Assembly (NCBI GenBank): GCA_963682055.1
Contig: OY821740.1
Span: 31,264,795-31,328,794 of the forward strand
Reading direction: 5' to 3'
DNA: 64,000 bases
Source of the DNA: Primula veris
Lineage: Eukaryota > Streptophyta > Magnoliopsida > Ericales > Primulaceae
Below are positions 1 to 12,277 of the stretch, in pieces; within the stretch, counting starts at the first letter, position 1; every line of letters begins with the position of its first letter. The translations under genes and the position numbers were made by a program. A model generated the notes under the pieces. It ran no database searches, was not told the origin of the DNA, and worked only from the letters and a program-made list of their open reading frames with translations.

Positions 1-2
1 CC

Positions 3-104
3 GGTCCAAGTGGAGTTCCACAAGAAGGCGTGAACATTAACCATGTTAATGAAGTCCCTTCAAGCTCATCCTCAGGCAACACTCGCCCAGTGTAAAAGGG
101 CAAA
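3..104 (+). CDS. Probable C-terminal coding end of an unidentified gene (partial)
   Basis: One frame is open from the window edge and ends at a TAA at 102-104. It reads GPSGVPQEGVNINHVNEVP, then a serine run and SGNTRPV. The hydrophilic serine-rich tail and the AT-rich, UTR-like sequence after the stop, with an AATAAA at 275-280, fit the last exon of a plus-strand gene that starts outside the window. I do not recognise the protein. At 33 codons it could also be a chance open frame. Confidence 0.4.
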
Positions 105-2174
105 TAATATGAAGGCAATCTAAGAAATCCATTTCTCCCGACCCAGCTTTGATGCTTAGTTGGTATTACAGGCCTTTAATTTTCGTTTTTCGTTTTTTTT
201 TTTTTGTTTGAAAAGCTTTAAGCATGGAGAACTATGGTTTTTATTTTCATGAATGAATTTCTTCCATTTTCCATAATAAAATTCCAGATTGCTATTGTTA
301 CATGGTTGTTATATTTTAGCTAGATTGCTCTTTGATTATAAGGTTGATGAATGATGAAAGTTCTTTACAATGAATACACCTTAAGAAGGGCTAAATATAC
401 TTTTAAAAAAAAGGGCTAAATATATAGAAAGAAAATCTTATATTTTCATTTCACCCTTCCCCTGATCTATGGACTTTTCTTTTCAGTGTGTTATTTTGTC
501 TAGATTTCTTTAAATGGAGACCTACTTGAGTACTCTTCCTACGCCCTCCTGCTACGCCCTTTAACATCACAGCCTGTATCCCGCCATGTCATGTAGTAAA
601 AAACAATTAATATATATATGGTGATATGGGGTGTTAAATTTATAAGATTAATTGAGAAGGCTCTATTGTCACATGTGTTAGCTTATTAGGTGCTCTTGAT
701 CATGAGGTTGATGTTAGTTCTTTTCAGGCCTGAGTTTCGTTTTCATCAACCTTAGTTTCATGTTGATGTTAGTTCTTTTGAGTACTAATGCCGTCTAAAA
801 GACCCGAAACCTGAAAACCGCACCGTAAAAAAAAAAAAAATTGTAGGAACCGACCCGTCACAGAATTGTTTTTAGGTCTAGCCAACCCGACTCAACCAGT
901 TTTAGGGTTGGTTATATGATTTTCAACTCAATACCGCAAAACCAACTTGTAGAACCGACCCCTGAAACCACAATATATACCCATATTTTGATTTATTTTT
1001 TTTTACATATTATTATTATTCTAATAGTCACGTGTATTTACAAATTTACTAGCACGAGTGCCCACGCAAGGCGTGGGATTCAGATCTTAATTCTATTGCT
1101 CATAAGTTGTTCTACTTAACAAATCTTCAAAGGTAATGGAATTAACTAAGAAGTAATGCAACAACTTTACAGAACTGGGAGTTTACTAAAATAGCAAGAG
1201 TGCTTTCTATTCTAAAATCTGAGCGTGCATTTTTCCATATCAATGTGCAACTTAAGGTGCATGCCGCCAAATAAATATACAGGAATTGACTTTTGAGAAA
1301 CAAGGCTACCCATACAATGTCTTGTGTGCTATATATCGGGAATCACCTTCTTTAGACTCAAGGTGACCATGAACGATTTTTACAGATCCGATATCATGAC
1401 AATTATGTCACATCATATTCTACACATTAAGTCTCTGTACTACGTACTATGAGTCATGTTCTTGTCATGATTAAAATGCAGCGTCGACGTAGGCATGGAT
1501 CTGCATGTGAATTGTGAAGTATTATCTATGATCTAATTTATTAAACTACCATCAAAATAACAACGGTATAAGCAAGTAACATAAACAGATGTTAAGTGTT
1601 TGTAAATGGACCGGAGCTCGAGCAAATGCTAAGAAGTTATCAATGTTCGGAGATTCTGAGAAGATAGAAGTAATTAAACATCTAATCATAAACATCTTGA
1701 AAATAATGATGCTGCCTCCCTTTGAGCTTTACTTTACCATATATTATTGCCGTAGGTGTAAAGGTGAAAAATAAATCCCTACTAATTAAACAGCTACACA
1801 CCGATATTGGGGCTCAGAGCCGGCCCTTGTGTGAGCCATAAGGCCCTTTTAGCTTAGGTGCCGACCCTTTTGGAGGCTCCGTTTTTTTCTTTTGGAATAG
1901 TGCTTATGAAAAGAAACTCATATATTTGATTTTTTTTTACTGCATTTATAAATAGCAGTAACGATTTATCAACTCAAAGATTCCCCCCCCCCCCCCCCCC
2001 TACATATATCGTGTTTTCATAAACTCATCATGAGTTGTGCATGCGAAATTTTTTCCAATATTTGTAACATTTCGGTTGTCGTCTATTGAGGACATATATG
2101 TAGTAGATCCGTCATTTATTTACAAATGTTTTTTTTTTTCTGATTGAATTTATATATCCAATTAATTTCCGGCA
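105..2174. other. Probable 3' UTR followed by intergenic DNA
   Basis: No gene is supported here. The first 200 or so bases may be the 3' UTR of the gene ending at 104. An 18-base poly(C) tract lies at 1983-2000. A GC-rich hairpin at 1061-1077 has arms CCCACGC and GCGTGGG around a three-base loop, and resembles the GC-rich terminal hairpins of plant transposons. Short open frames at 916 and 1589 look like chance. Confidence 0.5.
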
Positions 2175-2480
2175 TTTGTGAACAATTACAGTTGGGGAAT
2201 TAATAATTATGGATATTCTATATAAACCACATGCTATATCATATTATAATCGATGTGAGATAATCAATTCTAACACTCTCTCTCACTCGTGACCGACATT
2301 TCAAGGGTACAACAAGAAGACAATATTAAATGAGTGGAGGTGAATGCAACATCGATCGATCATCCGCTCTGATACCATATTAGAGCCCATATAACTTACT
2401 ATTAAACGGTCTCGCTAATAGTAATAAATCATGGGTTATATCATACTATTATAGTCGATGTGTGATAATCAACTCTAACA
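2175..2480 (-). mobile_element. Degenerate TRIM-like miniature LTR retroelement, minus orientation
   Basis: On the minus strand there is an LTR-like block (2480 to 2378) starting TGTTAGAGTTGATTATC. It is followed directly by TGGTATCAGAGC (2377-2366), the classic primer-binding site complementary to initiator-methionine tRNA. About 90 bases later comes a purine run, GAGTGAGAGAGAG (about 2288-2276), and then a second, diverged LTR start, TGTTAGAATTGATTATC, from 2275 downward. LTR, PBS, short interior, polypurine tract and LTR in about 300 bp is the layout of a terminal-repeat retrotransposon in miniature. There is no coding capacity. The outer edge near 2175 is approximate because the second LTR has diverged. 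Confidence 0.6.
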
Positions 2481-3926
2481 AGTGTCATTAACCTCGTTTT
2501 GTAAACAAATAACACTTTTAAATGCATTTAACCTATGAATAGATCAATGTCATAAGTAAAACTATAAATTTGAAGGAATTATTTACCAAACAATGGTCAA
2601 AAGGGAAAATCCAAAAATAGTCTGTGGGCTTTTCTGGTACATTTCTTTTAAAATGTTCCGCACTTTACAACTTGAAATGATTTTTTTTCTTTGAATATAA
2701 TCTATACATTTACACTTTCTTTCTTGTACTTATGATGTGACATATGTGCTTCAAAGATCTGATAAGAAAGTTCAATTTGATATATGTTGATGCATAAAGG
2801 TTTTTTTATATGCTTATAAACAGTGATGAAATCAGGATCTATAAACGAGATATGTCAATGCCAAACTTATGAGTATATACATTAAGATACATCAGTACTT
2901 GTTAAAATGTTTTCCCATTTCATTTGTATCGATAAAGAAGGTAGAAACAAAAAAAGTAAAATCATCCTAAATTTAGAAGAGGCTAGCTAACTATAAAAAT
3001 TAAAGGGAGAAAAACTTATTTTAAAGTTTTGACAAACTTATGCATATATATATATACACACAGTGGGGTTTTTTTAATTTTTGTCAAACTTATGAGTATA
3101 TACATTAAGATATCTTACTACTTGTTAAAATGTTTAAGTTAATTAAGAATTGGTCCAATTTTTAATTAAATTGTAGATAATGTAGCAATACAAAATTTAC
3201 CCAAAATGTTTTCCCATTCCATTTGTGTCAATATAGAAAGTAGATCATCCTAAATTCAAAAGAGGCTAACTAACTATAAAAATTAAGAGTTGGACTTAGC
3301 TGCAACCAAGGGTGCAGCCTTTGGCTGCTTCCCATGACGTGCATGGTTTGATTTTATTTGTTATACCATATATAGTTGTACATGTAATCTAAACACCTAC
3401 TAATAATTAACTTCTTCCCTTCCCTTGGCTGTTCTTTGTTTTTGTATAGACTATGATTAAATGTTCATCCAACAACTCCACATGTGTTTAAATAAGTACT
3501 CAAATCTGATATTCATCATTGGAAAAATAAACACAAACCGAACGTGAATTTTGGAATAGTAAATAGATTTTTTAAGTTTTTCAAAAAATAGGTATGAATT
3601 GCTCAAATAAGCATGAGTGAGTAGCAATTCAAAGCTAGCGTGTTTGTTTGACGGATTTCGGCATAAAATTGTAAAAACTGAAGCTGTTAATAGTCTTATC
3701 TATTGGATTATTTTTTCCGATTTTTTTCTTGAGCAATATCCTTCTCAATCATTTAAACGTTCTAAAAGAATCGTCCAAACCATGCTTGATTTCATATATA
3801 GTTTTTTTATTCTTGTTCATAAAGCAATAACATTTTTTTATGGCTCCAGCTTATGTTAAAACCTCATTAATGAAATTATATTTCACAATGTTTTAATGGA
3901 AAACCTGGTTTTTTCATTATGAATAG
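2481..3926. other. Intergenic, no gene seen
   Basis: This is AT-rich sequence without a supported gene. A phrase beginning CAAACTTATGAGTATATACATTAAGAT occurs twice (near 2860 and 3085), each followed by similar sequence. This indicates an old local direct duplication of about 150-200 bp. An 80-codon open frame at 3617-3859 has no recognisable features. Confidence 0.5.
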
Positions 3927-4181
3927 AAAATTAAAAGGCCCCCGTTGAGGAAGCTGTCTTTGATCAGATCCGCTCCTGATAGCTCCGAAGATATCCTCCT
4001 ACCAATAGCAACGGTGCCCCATATCATGACAGAGGTCCTATCACCGGATGCAAAAGTCACGAAAGAAGCAAAGGAGGCTATGCAAGTGTGCGCCACCCAG
4101 TTCATCATGTGGGCGATGCACAATGCTAAATGTACATTGGTACATGCTAAGAAAAGTAGGGATACTAGACTAAAGGCCTAA
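3927..4181 (+). pseudogene. NF-YB-like (HAP3) histone-fold gene fragment
   Basis: The frame opens after an in-frame TAG at 3924-3926, which could also be read as a splice acceptor, and closes at 4181. It contains LLPIATVPHIMTEVLSPDAK and then VTKEAKEAMQVCATQFI. This lines up with the conserved LPIANVxRIMKKxLPxNAKI and SKDAKETVQECVSEFI segments of the NF-YB histone fold. The match then fades: the usual EASDKC(Q)REKRKTINGDDLLWAM part is absent or changed, and there is no upstream ATG. In the family, NF-YB pairs with NF-YC and NF-YA to bind CCAAT boxes. This copy is probably a gene fragment or relic, although one exon of a strongly diverged split gene is possible. A short open stretch 600 bp downstream (4772-4960) could belong with it. 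Confidence 0.5.
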
Positions 4182-4771
4182 AATATGATTTGCAATAAAT
4201 TCACATTGACGAAATTCCAGAGTTATCATATCTCCCTTGCTCCAAGAATAAATACTTCAACTTCGACTATCTGAATGTTGGTATATCTGCTATATATGTA
4301 TTTATATCTTTTCGTTAGCATACATGTGTACGTATCTATGTCTCAGTCTGTATTTATATACATGCGACTATGTAAATGACGGATTATTTTGTTAATAAAT
4401 ACTTAAGTTGGTTATTCAAGAAGATTAATTAATAATATCTACAATGATAGGCGCCCAATCTATCCGAGTTAGGTTTTGTGTTTTCTATAGTACAAACTGT
4501 ATGCATGGTGTCAAATTATAACATTGTCGTTCCAAATAAAAATAACAATTAATTTGGAGGAGAACAAAGAATTTAGTTGATAAGGGCAAAAAGGAAAGGC
4601 CACAACTTTATTCATTTTAAATTGATATCGGAATAACACGCATCATGTAATACAGCAGAACAGTTCTTAATTATTGAGAGGAGCCAAAGGATAAACTGAA
4701 TACTACAGTTTATACCTTAAAGTGTCTGGCAGCATGATGGCGCAATACCAATAGAAAATACACAACAGTAG
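4182..4771. other. Intergenic, no gene seen
   Basis: This is AT-rich sequence between two short coding-like patches. No splice-consistent exon joining them could be identified by eye. Confidence 0.4.
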
Positions 4772-4960
4772 AATTGTGCATCAGTACCGACTCGATGTTT
4801 CGCAGCTGAGGGGACGACGCCATTTGATGTGGCGGATGATGGAGAATATGCCACTATCATGTCCTTTGAAATCATCGGTGAAGTCAGGGACGGAATCAGA
4901 ACCAAATGTGTGGGGTTGTTAAAATTAAGAAAAAAACGCATAATGTTTTTTAAAGTATAA
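4772..4960 (+). other. Unidentified open stretch, possible exon relic
   Basis: A 62-codon frame is open between a TAG (4769-4771, in a possible CAGTAG acceptor) and a TAA at 4958-4960. Its middle reads GTTPFDVADDGEYATIMSFE and then IIGEVRDGIRTKCVGLLK, a mixed-composition, protein-like segment that stands out from the surrounding AT-rich DNA. The opposite strand is also open over the same bases, starting from an ATG at 4941. Which strand codes, if either does, is therefore undecided. I do not recognise a family. Confidence 0.2.
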
Positions 4961-7900
4961 AACAGGAAAAACCGGATTTTTATACTTTTTTTCCTCTTTT
5001 CTTTTTTTTTACCTTGGTTTCTTGATTAAAATGTATTTGATTTCTATTTTTTTTCTTTTCGCTCAATTTTGACTTTCTTTTCAAACTCCAAAAAAAACCC
5101 ACAACAGTAATGTCACATGCAGTCATATGTCGAAAGTTTCAGCATTTCAAAATTGACTAAAAATAAATAAAATAGAAACACAAAAGATTCAAAAGTTAAA
5201 TTTAATAAATCAAGCTATAACAAGTAAAAAGATCAAGACACGAAGGTAAAAAAAATATTTAAAAAAAAAACTGAAAAAACCAAACGTATATTAAATAATA
5301 GATATATACAAATAATTAAATATCTATTACACAATTACAGTATATTCACTTCAATTAAAATACAAACCACCAAAAATTCTTTTATAAATTTTGTTTGCAC
5401 TCACCAGTCACCACTACTCTAATTATTATTTTTGTTTAATTTTTTTAAAGATGTGTGTTACGTGTCAACATGATAAGTTGGTGTAAAATGTCTTTTATAA
5501 TCACTTACATATGTTAATTTTTTTAAATATTACTTATATATTATCAGCGCATACAAAATTATATTATGTTATTGCACTAACAATATATAATTTTGGGATG
5601 AATTGTCAAAATACCGTATATATAAATTATTATGAAAAATATTAATTAAAAAACATTATTTTTTGAAATTGTAGGGTTGCCGTAGCAACCCTGATCAGTC
5701 ATGTGGGGGTGCCGCCCCTGGGTGAAGTAGTAGTATCTTGAACGAACCTAGCTACAAACGTGGCCATCAGGATTTGCAAAGTGATGATCATAACCATGAC
5801 GGCAACTTTAGTCATTGTTTTCACCATTTGCACTTGTATACTCCTCTTTCTCTCTTAAAAGCACGAGTGTAGTTGTGTAAACCAGCGAGTGTTGATGCCT
5901 TTAATTATAATGGTATTGATCGATGAAATTAGTGCTCCATGTTCTTGACTTCTTGTCATAAAATAAATTAATTAGATCTTATAACCTGTGTAATCCCATC
6001 AATAGTTATTTTTTAATATGTACGTATCTATAATAAGTTTTGATTAATATATATGTATGTTGATATTGTATATTCTCTCTTTTGTTTCCTTAAGCATTAA
6101 TATACAAAAGACCAAGTCAAGCCGAAGGTATGACTGATGCACTAGAAGAAGACAACTTATCAAGTTAAATCAAATCCCAATCCCAATATGGGTGGGTGTC
6201 TTTTCCAATATTAATTGTTAGTGTCAAACTCGCTCGAGATGGTTAATATATAGTGATTTTGGTCTCCCCTGACATGGTGTAACATTTTTGTTGTATATAT
6301 ATTCAATATAGTGGTTTTAAGGAAATGATCTTACCTTTTCACCTTAATCTACTCATTTATAGTTTCTACAACTTATCAGCTTCTCTATAATATTTTGCTA
6401 AATTACTGCTAAAAAATATGACTGGTCTTTTAAGATACGTAATATGAACGTGTGGAAATATGTGTATTCTTTCCAATTTAATTTTTTTTATCAAACCGTT
6501 GGTAAACCAAAAATAAGCAAAACCAATATAGAACTCTCTAATTATGATAAATTAAAATGTAGCTTTTCTAATGGAGAGTAGACTTGCAATTGGATTATAA
6601 AGAACTATGCTACAATTATAAATTAAGATTTTTTTTAATGGTCGTAAAAGCTAATTCACATTTAAGGTTGTATAAATAAAAAGATAGAGGGTGAATCGTA
6701 AAAAAAAAAATAGAGGTGGGTTGAAGGGCTTTAGAACTTAATTGGGTGTATGATCTTTTTTCGGTGGGTATGATGCAACTTGCAAAATTTTTTTAAGAGT
6801 CAGTCACGGGTTCGACACTGCGAATGCATGGGGTGTCTCACACGACATATTAGCGTGTCCGTTATGATTTTTCCTTTAACCGGTAAAACACATGTGTCGG
6901 ACACGGTTGGTTCAACGATAAAAGGAAAAAACTAGCTAAAAAATTTGACCTTTTATGTTTTTTTTGGTATTTATTAACGTTACTATCTTATAAATTATAA
7001 AACAAGCAATTAAATATAAAAACATATATAAAATATCAAATTTTATGGATTTTTTTAACAAACAATTCAGAAATAAAATAATACGATGATTTACATAAAA
7101 AATCGATAAAAAATTACGATTACATATCTAAAAACCGATCATTTGTAAAAACCTGACAATAAGAACGTGAGGAAATTTGTACCCTTGAGGAGAATCAGTC
7201 ATATGAGAGTTTGATGTATGTGCTCTAAATCTCAAGAAAATATCTCTAATAGCCTACTCTCCAAAAAGGCTTTGTACACTTTATTTAAAGAAAAATGCCC
7301 TTAATATTTGAACTTAATCACCAATATGTCAACATAAAACCATTCTTGCGATTAGTCACATATTCTAAATAATATAAATACTTCTGAAAATCTTTTTTTT
7401 TTTAATTCTTCTTCTTAAGGGCTCTTCTCCACTCTCATATCTCTCTCGCTCTTTCTCTTTCTCAATATACATATCGACACGTACTCATTAGAGAATATGT
7501 CCCTAACCAAGCGGAGCTTTATTGTTGCCTACCAGAGGCGGCTGAGCGACGGAGAACTAGAGGTGGCTCTCTCTCTCTTTCCCTCTTCCCCTCTCCGTTT
7601 GTATAACCGATATTCACATTTCCGACTATCTCGCTGGATTTCACCTCTCTCTGTCTCTATGTCTCTCTTTCTCTCTCACACATTTCATGTTTATAGCCGA
7701 CAAATACTATTCACTTTATATATTTTTTTAAAGTAAAACTCACAATATTTAACTGTATTATTGCTTATGTTATCATAGATCTTTAGTTAAACAAAAATGA
7801 TATATTTAAGCAAAAGGATGCCAAACGTGTTCGAAATCATGTTTAGACAGGACTTGTGAACAAGCTCAGGTCAAGCTCGTCTTTAAATGATGCGAGTTTA

Positions 7901-9772
7901 AACTATATTTTAGGGTTAAACGAGCCGAGCTCGAGCATAGCTTGGCTCGGCACATTTGCACCCTTAACCCAAGTATGCTGTCAGCGGGCCCGCTGCCGCA
8001 CCTCAATGCCACGACTCCGTCACAACAACTCTAATTGCTTTTTCAATTCACTAGCTATATTATAGGCACGTAAATTAATTAGCATATGTCATATTCATAT
8101 CAATTGCCAATTTATTTTCATTCATGATAATTTTTTTATCAAAAAAGTTGAGAAATAAGTAAATACGGTTCTCACGAGGTGTTGTAAGAAGCTGCTCTGA
8201 AACCGGTGATGAAACACGGAGACTTCAGAAACAAAGATTAATCTCACCAAACAATTAAGTGAGAAATTATGAAAAAAAGGGAAGAAAAGGAGATAACGAA
8301 GGCTCTACCACATCAGATACGACTCAAAACTAAATGTACAACAAAAAGCTTTACAGGTACAACAAAGTAAAATAACGAAACTGATATCCAAACATCTCAA
8401 ATATCACCAAATAGGCTACTAAAAATATAAGTGACAAATAAATAATTTTTTTGAGTAAAATGAAAATCGGTTTGCTCATCACTTATATCTAGATTAGACT
8501 ATTGCCTAATTTTCCCTACATGCTTTTAACATCGGCCTAAAGCTAAGGCATCACAGCGATAACAGTTACACTTTCCAATATATTCACACTAATACAAGTG
8601 TAAAATTCCTCCATCAAACTACTATATAATCGAACATATTTATCTGATTTGATGAAACATTTTGGCATCCAGGAGAATTGGACATTTCCTAATAATATCA
8701 AAGTGAAAATGATGTTTCTGTAGCTTTTGCCTTATTCATAATCTTCTCATAGATACACAAAAAATCGTCAAATGTCTTAAATATTGTACAGTGGAATTGC
8801 AAGCGAAGCCCAATGGCAAAAATTGTCAATTTGCTGAAATTAATATACTTTTATACGGATATTTTTTAAAGCAAATCATAAATAACACATTAATTTTAGC
8901 ATCCCTCTGAGAGTCTGAGACTACTTCTTAATTAGTCTCGGCAAAACAATATTAGTCAGATATTTTACTTGGAGAATTTTTTATAACTCTGGAAATGTTT
9001 TTATCCCCACAATGTTGCCATCTAAGATATACGAACGACACAATTAAATTACAGATACAAATACCAAAGTTCTGGCTATAGCAAACTTAACATGAAATGT
9101 GCATGATCAGTTAATTAGTACCATCTACTTACTGGGTGCAACCTTTATCTAGTGAGAAATAATATTGGGCCCATGATAATTATATATGGCTCAATTTTTG
9201 TTTCTTTTTACAGTTGTAATTACTTTTCAGAAAGAACGACTTATGCAACATTTTTATGCAACATTTTTTTAATACTGCAAGTCTGAAACTCAATGTGATC
9301 AGTGGTGAGCCATATAATTAAATACACACTTTCTCTTCTTTTAACCTTTAGCTTCTATCATACTATTAATATAAACCAATCCAAATATTTTGAGTCTGTC
9401 CAATTTTGTTCAAATTTTTCAAAAATACCCTCACTCTAATATTGTAATTACTATTACATGACATCACTCAATTCAAATACATAAATAATTTAAAAAATGT
9501 TATTTTTCACACATTTATATTACAAACAAAATCGTTGTGTATTTTTTTATAAGAGTAAAACATTATGTTACTCTTTATATACAATTGTTAATTAATTATA
9601 TTTAATCATTTGATATTTAAATTTTAAAAAAAATATTAAGTTTATTTATCGAGATCATATCTATGTTACTAGTGCCTAACAATTACTTAGTAATAACAGA
9701 GGTATTCAAACTGTGTCCAACTTACTTGGAGGCATTCTGTAATCTGAAGTTTCACACGTGCTTCTTTCTATA
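4961..9772. other. Intergenic with transposon-like debris
   Basis: No gene is supported. A perfect 8-bp stem (AGGGTTGC at 5673-5680, GCAACCCT at 5685-5692) around CGTA sits next to a GC-rich patch. At 7860-7960 there are repeated GAGCTCGAGC and GGCTCGGC words typical of plant transposon fragments. CT-rich runs at 7425-7470 and 7565-7600 could be promoter-like, but no gene follows them. The rest is low-complexity AT-rich DNA. Confidence 0.45.
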
Positions 9773-9816
9773 ATTGATTTAACTATGATAAATTAATGTA
9801 TCATAGTTAAATCAAT
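9773..9816. repeat. Perfect 18-bp inverted repeat (hairpin)
   Basis: The arms ATTGATTTAACTATGATA (9773-9790) and its exact reverse complement (9799-9816) enclose an 8-base spacer. A perfect 18-bp stem is unlikely by chance even in AT-rich DNA. It may be the core of a MITE or a small hairpin transcript. No flanking gene is apparent. Confidence 0.8.
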
Positions 9817-12277
9817 AATAAGATAATTTTATGTTAACTTTAATAATATTAAACTAATAAGTCCAAACATTTAGGAAATGAACTATTTGGAGACATTCGG
9901 GAACGAATATGACTACTGGTTTCTAAACCCTTGTTGCTATGTTTAAGAATCCCAGGCCAATTTTGACAATTTGATTAGTGGTAACTGTTAATCAAAAAGT
10001 TGTCCAACAAAAAATTGGACGTTTAAACTGTGAAAACTCGTGGATAACTCTAATTCTAATTATCAAAACCAAAGATTAAAAATGTCATAATAGGGCTATA
10101 GCTATAACTTCAATTTCCTCAATTTCTTAAAAAAATATTAACATTAAATTGTTAAAGAATTATTACTAATTATAATGTGTTTCTTATTGAAATGTTCAAA
10201 TTTAATAATTTCTAGTCAGGAATAGATTGTAATTTATAAAGTGTTTAATCCAAAAAAACATAAACGTCAAGTTACTAAAAAGATTACATAAATTCACTAC
10301 ACTAATTAAACTTTTAAAAGTGTCAGGTGTTCCATAAACCGAAAAGATATCAAAACCGAGGTTAATTAATCGGAAACTAAGAAACCGTATAACCACTGAA
10401 AGGTTTATTATAAGAAATAACATTCATATATTTATATATTAAGTCGTAATTTATACTAAATTAATGGAGCTCAAAGGTGTGTCCCCCTTTTGTGTAAGTA
10501 AAACTTAACCATTGACTTCAAGTACCTACCGAAACGACGCATTGTTAAGTATAATTGATTAATGTTTTTATAATAATGCAAATTAAATATTAGTAATTTA
10601 TCAATAAAACTTCTACAGTCAGCTGCAAATGTATTTAGTGACTAATATTGCAAACTCAATATTTTTTAAAATGTCGTAATGATTTAGTGGTGCATAAGAT
10701 ATAATAGTATCAATATTACAACTTGCATCATGAATCCACAATTTTTTTTAACCCGTTGACTGGACGAGATCTTTACCTGATATGTTTTCTTTAAAAAAAA
10801 TATACACTTACTTTACACGATATCTTTTTAGTACTTACGAATTTTAATTTAGTGGGCAATCGAGGTCTAGAATTAATTATTTATGCATATGAAAAACAAT
10901 AATTGTAACAAGTTGCCAATAAGTAAAATACACTATTTAACTAACAACCCCTCTAACTTCGGAAAAAAAAAAACTAACAACCCCTTAAATTTTCTATTAC
11001 ATTCGCCCATAAATAATTGATCACTGTTTTATTTTAAGACGTACCTAAATAATTGATCATTTTTTCTTTTTAATAAAAGAATCTAATTAAAATTATCATT
11101 CCACTATTCACAATATCACACAATTTGACATTTTTTGTCTTATTGTGCACATTATTGTAACTTCACACACAATCTCTTAAATTTCACACACTTCCAAACA
11201 TATCAATAAATAAGGGACGGAGGGAGTATATATCAATACTATCAAAGCTTCCGTTATCAAATGTACCGTACTTTAATGTTCTTTTAGTTTTATTATGCTT
11301 TAGCATAATTGAATATCACATGATTTATATCACGTATTACAGTGATCATATATTACCATCGTCATCTCGACCATCACTTTCTTAACCTACAACAAATATA
11401 CTTACTAATATAGGGTTTTACAGATTTATATGGACATGAGTGTGTGGGGTGTGGGGTGGATGTTGTTGTGGTCGTCATGCATACCTATCATAAAAGTTAA
11501 GCTATGACTTGGAACTATGTACCGACAGGTCCGAAATCGACGAATGATTAAGAAAAAGACATTAATATTTTTTAAATATAACACATTTGGTCCTATTTTG
11601 AAAAAACAACTCCTTTTCATTTTCTTACTATGATTATGGTTTCCATCCTAAGACTTGTAGAAAAATCTTACTTGATAATATTGTATGTGTAGTTATTGTA
11701 CTTAATTTATCGTATCTGGTAAGTTTTGGATAAATATTTTCATATTTATTTATCAAATTTGATAAATCTAGTTAAATGATTTGCTGTTTCATGACTAAGA
11801 AAAATCCCCCTTTTTTTAAAGTAAAGCATACTCTGAAGTCCCTCGATACCGGCTTGTGTAGTATATCCAGAAGTAACTCTAGGATTGAAATGAATTTAAT
11901 TTAACGTATTACACCAAATAAGAATAAGTCCAAAAATCAGGGTGATATGGATAAATAAGAAAAATATCAAATTTACAATTTTATCCTACAAAGACACTGC
12001 CATAAATGTGATGGAATTATGAATAAAATTATGAAAGATACAGAAAAGGAAAATAAGACCATAAAAGGAAACAGAGACCGAAAAGCGAGTAAATAGACTT
12101 AACAAGGCTTGATTTTCGCTATATATTAATAGACAGAAAATAATTCAATTCCCTGAGATATTCTAGATATATAGTGTGCCTTACTATATATCAACCTGCA
12201 AAGAGAGAGCCTCTAATGGCGATTTAGAGGCTGATTATTCCTATTTTACAGATATTTTTTTGCACAGATCAATAATT
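9817..12277. other. Intergenic and upstream region of the ACR gene
   Basis: No gene is seen. The last 100-150 bases before 12278 are the likely 5' leader of the ACT-repeat gene. Translation probably starts at 12278, because the in-frame open sequence upstream of it lacks an ATG. Confidence 0.5.

Noticed and set aside
7497..7736. A 79-codon frame after a CT-rich stretch as a gene
   Set aside because: Its composition follows the CT-rich repeat (SLSLS), and no domain or splice-consistent exon was found.
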